Of a stretch of 64,000 nt of DNA, positions 59,767 to 64,000 are shown piece after piece. Position numbers and translations under genes: made by a program. The notes beneath the pieces were generated by a model, which saw only the letters and a program-made list of their open reading frames with translations, made no database searches and was not told where the DNA came from. The stretch's first letter is position 1. Each line of letters begins with the position of its first letter. This DNA comes from Janthinobacterium sp. J1-1 (lineage in GTDB: Bacteria > Pseudomonadota > Gammaproteobacteria > Burkholderiales > Burkholderiaceae_D), in contig NZ_CP132339.1 in the NCBI RefSeq assembly GCF_030944405.1, positions 4,836,001 through 4,900,000 of the forward strand. Reading direction: 5' to 3'.

Positions 59767-60462
59767 ATGGATGCATTTATGGGTACCATTCTTGGCGTAG
59801 GCTTTGCTTTTCCACCACGCGGCTGGATGACATGCAATGGCCAGCTGCTGAACGTTAATAACAACGCGGCCCTGTTTGCATTGCTCGGCACGCAATATGG
59901 CGGCGACGGCATCAACACCTTCGGCTTGCCCGATTTGCGCGGCCGCGTCGCCGTGGGCCAGAATCAGGCCGGCATGGCGAGCCGCATTCCGGGCGGCAAT
60001 GGCGCCGCCGGCGGCACCGTGTCCAGCACGTTCGTCGCGCCAGGCACCGGCTCCGCCACCGCCACCCTGACCGTCGCCAACCTGCCGGCCCACAACCATT
60101 CCGCGACGTTTACGGCCGGTAGCGGTGGCGCGCCCATCACCGTCGACATCAATGTCAGCACCACCGATGCCACGTCAGCGGCACCGCTGAACAGCGGCTA
60201 CCTGGCCGCCGGCGCCAGCGATGGCAGCAGCCCGCCGTTCCTGTATGCCGAAGGCGGCACGCTGACCAAGCTCAATGCCGCCACGGCGACCGTGTCCGGC
60301 GGCGGCGGCAGCGGCACCGTCACGGTTGGCAATACCGGCGGCGGCGCCCCCGTGGTGGCAGCGGTCACCACCACCACCAACGGTAGCGTGCCCACCGTGC
60401 CGCCGTTCCAGACGATACAGTACATCATCTGCATCAACGGCATTTTCCCTAGCCGCAACTAA
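59767..60462 (+). CDS. Phage tail collar domain protein 2 (MdpB-like)
   Basis: A 231-residue member of the same family. The collar domain (about 4-62) begins MDAFMGTILGVGFAFPPRGW, and the C-terminal end PPFQTIQYIICINGIFPSRN keeps the shared motif. Its stalk is rich in Gly/Ser/Thr (SGGGGSGTVTVGNTGGG) and differs from those of proteins 1 and 3, so the three may form a hetero-oligomer. It has its own AT-rich upstream region and ribosome site (GAAAGGCAG). Confidence 0.93.
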   Translation: MDAFMGTILGVGFAFPPRGWMTCNGQLLNVNNNAALFALLGTQYGGDGINTFGLPDLRGRVAVGQNQAGMASRIPGGNGAAGGTVSSTFVAPGTGSATATLTVANLPAHNHSATFTAGSGGAPITVDINVSTTDATSAAPLNSGYLAAGASDGSSPPFLYAEGGTLTKLNAATATVSGGGGSGTVTVGNTGGGAPVVAAVTTTTNGSVPTVPPFQTIQYIICINGIFPSRN

Positions 60463-60479
60463 ACCCCTGTGGCACGATT

Positions 60480-60502
60480 CGGGGCGCACAAGGCGCGCCC
60501 CG
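60480..60502 (+). terminator. Hairpin between collar genes 2 and 3
   Basis: CGGGGCGC and GCGCCCCG form an eight-pair stem with a seven-base loop, 17 bases after the collar 2 stop. No U-tract follows; a partial terminator or mRNA stabiliser that sets relative protein levels is possible. Confidence 0.45.
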
Positions 60503-60567
60503 GTTCGCAGCGCTCGCAGCTGTTTCACCTACCCATCTGACCTACTCCTCACTTCACCAGAGACAAT

Positions 60568-61281
60568 ATGGATCCACTTATCGGCACCATCATGCTGGCG
60601 GCATTCCCTTTCGCACCGAAGGGCTGGATGTTTTGCAATGGCCAGATACTCAACATCAGCACCAACAACGTGCTGTACGCGCTGCTGGGCGTGCAATTCG
60701 GCGGCGACGGCAAGACCACCTTCGCCCTGCCCGACTTGCGTGGCCGCATTCCGGTGGCGCTGAACAACACGGTCGCGCCTGACCGCATCGTCACCGCGCC
60801 GGTCAATAGTGCAGGCGCACCGACGCGGGCGGCGCAAAATGGCGACACGCTGGGCGCCAACGTGCGGCTGGCCAGCACCGGCGCAGCCAACATCACGCTG
60901 ACGGTCAACAATATGCCGGCACACACCCACGCGGCCACCGTGTCGAGCGGCTCGTCGACGGTCGACGTTACCTTGAAGGCGGCCCTGGACGAGGCCACCG
61001 ACCCCGCGCCAACGGCCGGCGGCTACCTGGCCACCGCCGCATCGTCAAGCGCTGCGGTCACCAATATGTACCTGCCTGCACTGGGCACCAACGGCAGCGT
61101 CACCCTGGCCAAGGCCAGCGGACAGGTCAGCTTCAACCCGGCCGTCACCAACGCCATCACCGGCAGCGGCACGCCGATCATCGCGCCGGTCACGCTGACG
61201 GCGCAGAGCGCGCCGACGCCGCCCTTCCTGGCGATGAATTACCTGATCGCCGTCGAAGGCATCTTCCCGATGCGCAATTAA
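60568..61281 (+). CDS. Phage tail collar domain protein 3 (MdpB-like)
   Basis: A 237-residue paralogue of protein 1: same length, near-identical stalk (ATDPAPTAGGYLATAASSSA is shared) and C-terminal PPFLAMNYLIAVEGIFPMRN. The collar domain is MDPLIGTIMLAAFPFAPKGW and onwards. DNA identity with gene 1 is high in the middle, with mainly silent changes, suggesting duplication with later conversion. Its stop is three bases from the convergent methyltransferase stop. Confidence 0.93.
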   Translation: MDPLIGTIMLAAFPFAPKGWMFCNGQILNISTNNVLYALLGVQFGGDGKTTFALPDLRGRIPVALNNTVAPDRIVTAPVNSAGAPTRAAQNGDTLGANVRLASTGAANITLTVNNMPAHTHAATVSSGSSTVDVTLKAALDEATDPAPTAGGYLATAASSSAAVTNMYLPALGTNGSVTLAKASGQVSFNPAVTNAITGSGTPIIAPVTLTAQSAPTPPFLAMNYLIAVEGIFPMRN

Positions 61282-61284
61282 GCA

Positions 61285-62268
61285 TCAGCGCAATACCTCG
61301 CACGCCAGGCCCGGCGTGCTGCCCAGCTGATAGGAAAAAGCCAGCGTTTCCGATCCCGTCAGTTGCGGCTTGCCCGGCAGGTGCAGCGGCAAGTTCAGGC
61401 TGCAGTCATAATCGTGCAGCACGATCTGGCCATGCACCTGGATGCGCGTCAGCAGTTTCGGCGCGCGCGCCAGCTGCGCCGGCAGGCGGATGCTGGCGGC
61501 CGGCAGGGAACCGCCCTGCTGTCCTTGCCACGCCAGGATACTGGCGGCATTCACTTCAAAGATGCGGCCCCAGTCGGCGCACGGCTCGTCCATGGCGCGT
61601 CCCGGCTGGCCCAGATGCACCGCGATGGCGGCAGGCACCAGTGCCGCCTGCGGCGCCTGTACGAACAGATTGCGCATGATGGCCACCTGCGGTTCCTTGC
61701 CCAGTGCCGTATTCATGGTCTCGCTGACGATCACGTCCGGCATCGCATCGGGCGCGATGCGCCAGGTCGCGGCGTCGGCGCAGACGAATGCCGCCACGTG
61801 CGCGCCATAACCGAGCTCTTCGATCAGCGCGCGCGCATAGTCGAGCGCTTCCTGGTGCACCTCGAGGATGGTGAACTGTACCTGCAAGGGCGAAAAAATC
61901 GCCATTAGCGGCAGGGCCAGCAAGGCAAACGGGCCGCAGCCCGCATACAGCACCGATACCGGCCGCTGCGGCGTGGACGCGGCGTGGATGGCCGCCGCCA
62001 GGCCCTGGATGAAGGCGGCGCTGCGCAGCGGTTCGCGCGCGCACAGCGCCGCTTGCACCGGTGAAATCGCCCAACCGCTGGGCAAGGTGCTTTCACCCTC
62101 GGTCATGCGGTCCGAGCCCGCCATCGACAGCTGCGAGTGGCGCTCGACAAAGGCGCGCAGCTGTCCGGTTTCGCCGATCAGCGAGGCCAGCGGACGCGCC
62201 GGATCGGCGATGGCGCGGGCGATCTGCGCCAGCTCCGCCTGCTCGGCGGCGCGATCAACGCCGCTCAC
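61285..62268 (-). CDS. SAM-dependent methyltransferase, PRMT-like
   Basis: A 327-residue class I methyltransferase. The SAM-binding motif I is VSVLYAGCGPFALLAL (105-120), and the acidic residue after strand 2 is in ILEVH (Glu136). A SETMNTALGKE loop has two glutamates (183, 191), resembling the double-E loop of protein arginine methyltransferases. I use the GTG at 62268, whose GTGA overlaps the DUF6916 stop. It is convergent with the collar genes. A protein substrate, perhaps the collar fibres, is inference. Confidence 0.85.
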   Translation of the reverse strand: MSGVDRAAEQAELAQIARAIADPARPLASLIGETGQLRAFVERHSQLSMAGSDRMTEGESTLPSGWAISPVQAALCAREPLRSAAFIQGLAAAIHAASTPQRPVSVLYAGCGPFALLALPLMAIFSPLQVQFTILEVHQEALDYARALIEELGYGAHVAAFVCADAATWRIAPDAMPDVIVSETMNTALGKEPQVAIMRNLFVQAPQAALVPAAIAVHLGQPGRAMDEPCADWGRIFEVNAASILAWQGQQGGSLPAASIRLPAQLARAPKLLTRIQVHGQIVLHDYDCSLNLPLHLPGKPQLTGSETLAFSYQLGSTPGLACEVLR

Positions 62269-62576
62269 GACAGCGATACCTGGTAGCACTGCTTGCCGAT
62301 CTCGCTGGGTCTGGCCGGCAACGGCGCCGAGATCGGCCACAAGTACAGCTCCAGCCGGCCCAGCTGTTCGTGATCGAGGGTGTAATTGCCGTCTGACAGT
62401 ACCAGTTCGGCCGGGCCCGCGAAGATCATGCTCAGCGGCGTACGGAACTGCTCCGGCAAGCCGCGCCGCGGCAGTTCCTTCGCTTCGGTCAGGATCAAGG
62501 GAAGCACGCCGGCGGCGGTATGGGCCATGAAGACGCTGTCGACCAGAGGAGCGACCAGTTCAAGAGTGATGTTCAT
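62265..62576 (-). CDS. DUF6916-like small protein
   Basis: A 103-residue protein starting MNITLELVAPLVDSVF at 62576. The segment FRTPLSMIFAGPAELVLSDGNYTLDHEQLGRLELYLWPI matches the DUF6916 pattern (hydrophobic strands ending in a LELYLWPI-like edge). DUF6916 genes are often beside tail collar proteins, so this may be an assembly partner or chaperone. It overlaps the methyltransferase start by four bases. Confidence 0.75.
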   Translation of the reverse strand: MNITLELVAPLVDSVFMAHTAAGVLPLILTEAKELPRRGLPEQFRTPLSMIFAGPAELVLSDGNYTLDHEQLGRLELYLWPISAPLPARPSEIGKQCYQVSLS

Positions 62577-62672
62577 AGGGGAAATCCTGTAAATGTGATT
62601 GCAAGACGGCGTAAACATTGGCAGCATAGCAAATAGATAGCCATTTGAACCACCCCTTTTTTTGGAGCGCCG

Positions 62673-63164
62673 GTGTATTCCTTATCCTCCCCTTTCAACT
62701 TGCGCGAGCTCGATGTCGCCAGCGAAAGCGACCAGGCTTTTGTGCGCACGCTGTACCGCAGCAGCCGCGGCGACTTGCTGCAGATGCAAGCCGAAGCCGA
62801 CTTCATCGACCAGCTGATCGCCATGCAGCAGCGCATGCACGATCAGGGCTACCGCCAGTCCTATCCGCAGGCGCGCCACCTGATGATCGAACGCGACGGC
62901 GCGCCGATCGGCCGGCTGATTGTCAACCCCGCCGAACAGGCGCTGCGCGTGGTCGACATCACGCTGCTGCCGCAGGCGCAGGGCCAGGGCGCGGGCAGCG
63001 CCGTGCTGGCCGGCCTGCAGGCGCATGCCGCAACGCAGGGATGCACCGTCAGCCTGGGCGTCAATCACGCCAACCTGGCCGCGCGCCGCCTGTATGCGCG
63101 GCTCGGTTTCGTGGCCGACGGCGAAGACCCGATCCAGCAACAGCTGCGCTGGAGTGCGCCATGA
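62673..63164 (+). CDS. GNAT-family N-acetyltransferase
   Basis: A 163-residue acetyltransferase with the acetyl-CoA loop QGQGAGSAVL (102-111, motif A) and motif B NHANLAARRLYARLGFVADGE. It starts with GTG at 62673 after a GGAG. Transfer target unknown; it overlaps the beta-hydroxylase-like gene by four bases and is divergent from the DUF6916/methyltransferase pair, so probably acts on the same target. Confidence 0.88.
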   Translation: MYSLSSPFNLRELDVASESDQAFVRTLYRSSRGDLLQMQAEADFIDQLIAMQQRMHDQGYRQSYPQARHLMIERDGAPIGRLIVNPAEQALRVVDITLLPQAQGQGAGSAVLAGLQAHAATQGCTVSLGVNHANLAARRLYARLGFVADGEDPIQQQLRWSAP

Positions 63165-63874
63165 CCGCGCCCAGCACGCATCTGCGCCTGCCTTTGCTGT
63201 TCGACGTGGCGCGCATGCAGCAGGAAATTGCCCGCTTCCACGCCACCGACTGGCTCGCGCATTTCAATACGGGCGCCTATGAAAATGGCTGGAGCGTGCT
63301 GCCGCTGCGTTCGGCCGGCGGCGACGCGCGCCACATCATGTCGCTCGACGACGTGGCATATGCCGACACGCCGCACCTGGCGCACTGCCCGTATCTGCGG
63401 CAGGTGATTGCCAGTTTTGACTGCGAGATCGGCGCCGCGCGCCTGATGGCGCTCGAAGCCGGCGCCGTGATCCGCGAACACCGCGACCCCGGCACCGCGC
63501 TGGTCGACGGCGTGACGCGCATCCATATCCCGATCAGGACCTCGCCGCAGGTGCTGTTCCGCATCGATGGCGAGCAAGTGCATTTCAGCGCCGGCCATGC
63601 CTGGTACATGGATGCCAGCTGCCGCCACGCCGTGGAAAACCGTGGTGCGGCGCCACGCGTGCACCTGGTGATCGACTGCGTCACCAACGACTGGCTGCAA
63701 CGCTTGTTCGCCAGCGCCGGCTTCGTGCCGAAGGCGACGCCCAAGTATGGCGACGCCAGCATCAACGACGGCAATGTGCAGCACATTATCGCCAGCCTGC
63801 GCGCCACCGGCGAGCCGGCCGTGCTGGCGCAGGCAGAGCGCCTGGGCGCGATTTACCGCGGGGTGGCCGCATGA
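63161..63874 (+). CDS. Aspartyl/asparaginyl beta-hydroxylase-like Fe(II)/2-oxoglutarate enzyme
   Basis: A 237-residue member of the Asp_Arg_Hydrox family. The metal site is likely His107 (EHRDPG) and His156 (CRHAVENRG), with His122 in RIHIPI and Arg166 in RVHLVID for 2-oxoglutarate. Relatives hydroxylate Asp/Asn side chains in proteins or lipids. It overlaps both neighbours by four bases (GNAT upstream, partial gene downstream), a tight operon. A role in modifying the collar proteins is inferred from position. Confidence 0.88.
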   Translation: MTAPSTHLRLPLLFDVARMQQEIARFHATDWLAHFNTGAYENGWSVLPLRSAGGDARHIMSLDDVAYADTPHLAHCPYLRQVIASFDCEIGAARLMALEAGAVIREHRDPGTALVDGVTRIHIPIRTSPQVLFRIDGEQVHFSAGHAWYMDASCRHAVENRGAAPRVHLVIDCVTNDWLQRLFASAGFVPKATPKYGDASINDGNVQHIIASLRATGEPAVLAQAERLGAIYRGVAA

Positions 63875-64000
63875 ACCCGCACAACGGCTTTGCGGTGCAG
63901 GAGCGCCAGCTGACCAAGGGCGAACAAGTCGCATGGCAGCCGGGCATGGACCTGCGCCACTGGTTCCCGCTGACGGCCGGTATTGTTGATGGCGAAGTGA
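63871..64000 (+). CDS. Unknown protein, N-terminal part (cut by window edge)
   Basis: The ATG overlaps the preceding stop (ATGA). Forty-three codons are visible (MNPHNGFAVQERQLTKG onwards, then WQPGMDLRHWFPLTAGIV). No domain can be named from this much. It continues the GNAT/beta-hydroxylase operon, so the system extends beyond the window. Confidence 0.75.
   Translation, partial: MNPHNGFAVQERQLTKGEQVAWQPGMDLRHWFPLTAGIVDGEV

Noticed and set aside
58837..61281. Prophage or tailocin remnant
   Set aside because: Only collar-domain genes are present. No tail tube, sheath, baseplate, lysis, integrase or att repeats are seen, and base composition matches the neighbours outside the promoter gaps.
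1..64000. tRNA, rRNA, CRISPR arrays and IS elements
   Set aside because: None was seen by eye: no tRNA-like acceptor/T-arm pattern, no regular spacer array and no transposase-like protein. A tRNAscan-SE and ISfinder run would confirm.

Overview
The window is a GC-rich bacterial chromosome segment with no rRNA, tRNA, IS element, CRISPR array or complete prophage that I can see. The protein families and gene pairings (stressosome genes fused to two-component kinases, FolE2 next to a zinc ABC transporter, classical Gram-negative porins, a class D beta-lactamase, many HxlR/LysR/SDR pairs) point to a betaproteobacterium. My best inference is Oxalobacteraceae, Janthinobacterium/Massilia-like. This rests on protein character only; no search was run.

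Layout. 1-758: acetate permease pair yjcH-actP (actP runs off the left edge). 866-2577: a hemerythrin-hmp nitric-oxide detoxification operon behind a 23-bp NsrR-like palindrome. 2618-4986: an HxlR regulator divergent from an SDR and a quinone-reductase-like protein. 5163-13202: a stressosome-type cascade (RsbR, RsbS, RsbT, an RsbX-like phosphatase) running into two hybrid histidine kinases, a periplasmic binding protein and a membrane metallophosphoesterase. 13273-19686: an unknown protein, a LysR/SDR pair, a Gfo/Idh oxidoreductase with an MFS exporter, and a DHA2 MFS exporter. 19724-28072: a zinc-limitation neighbourhood. It holds folE2, a 33-codon membrane peptide and a ZnuCBA-type transporter, an Rrf2/thioredoxin-reductase-like pair, and a His-rich protein/ABC/DUF3299/TlpA-like operon. 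Three near-identical 19-bp palindromes that look like Zur sites lie in front of these units.

28098-32936: a three-subunit FAD sugar/alcohol dehydrogenase with a porin whose promoter carries an FNR/ANR-type box. 33103-37789: a MarR regulator, a DUF885 protein, a GH3 lipoprotein and a divergent AraC regulator. 38942-41319: an aldo/keto reductase and an HxlR/azoreductase/ABM quinone-stress group. 41400-53159: mostly small unknown or accessory proteins, with a PBP1a-type enzyme, an OXA-type beta-lactamase, AlkB, a VOC protein and a UPF0303 protein. 53229-56764: an SDR/GntR operon, a thioesterase and an amino-acid permease ending in a strong terminator. 56782-58368: a large unknown protein.

58837-64000 is the most unusual region. 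Three tandem phage-tail-collar (MdpB-like) proteins are followed, on both strands, by a DUF6916 protein, a PRMT-like methyltransferase, a GNAT acetyltransferase, an aspartyl/asparaginyl beta-hydroxylase-like protein and a further gene cut by the right edge. I read it as a candidate surface-fibre system with its own modification enzymes. A nine-C tract lies just upstream of the first collar gene.
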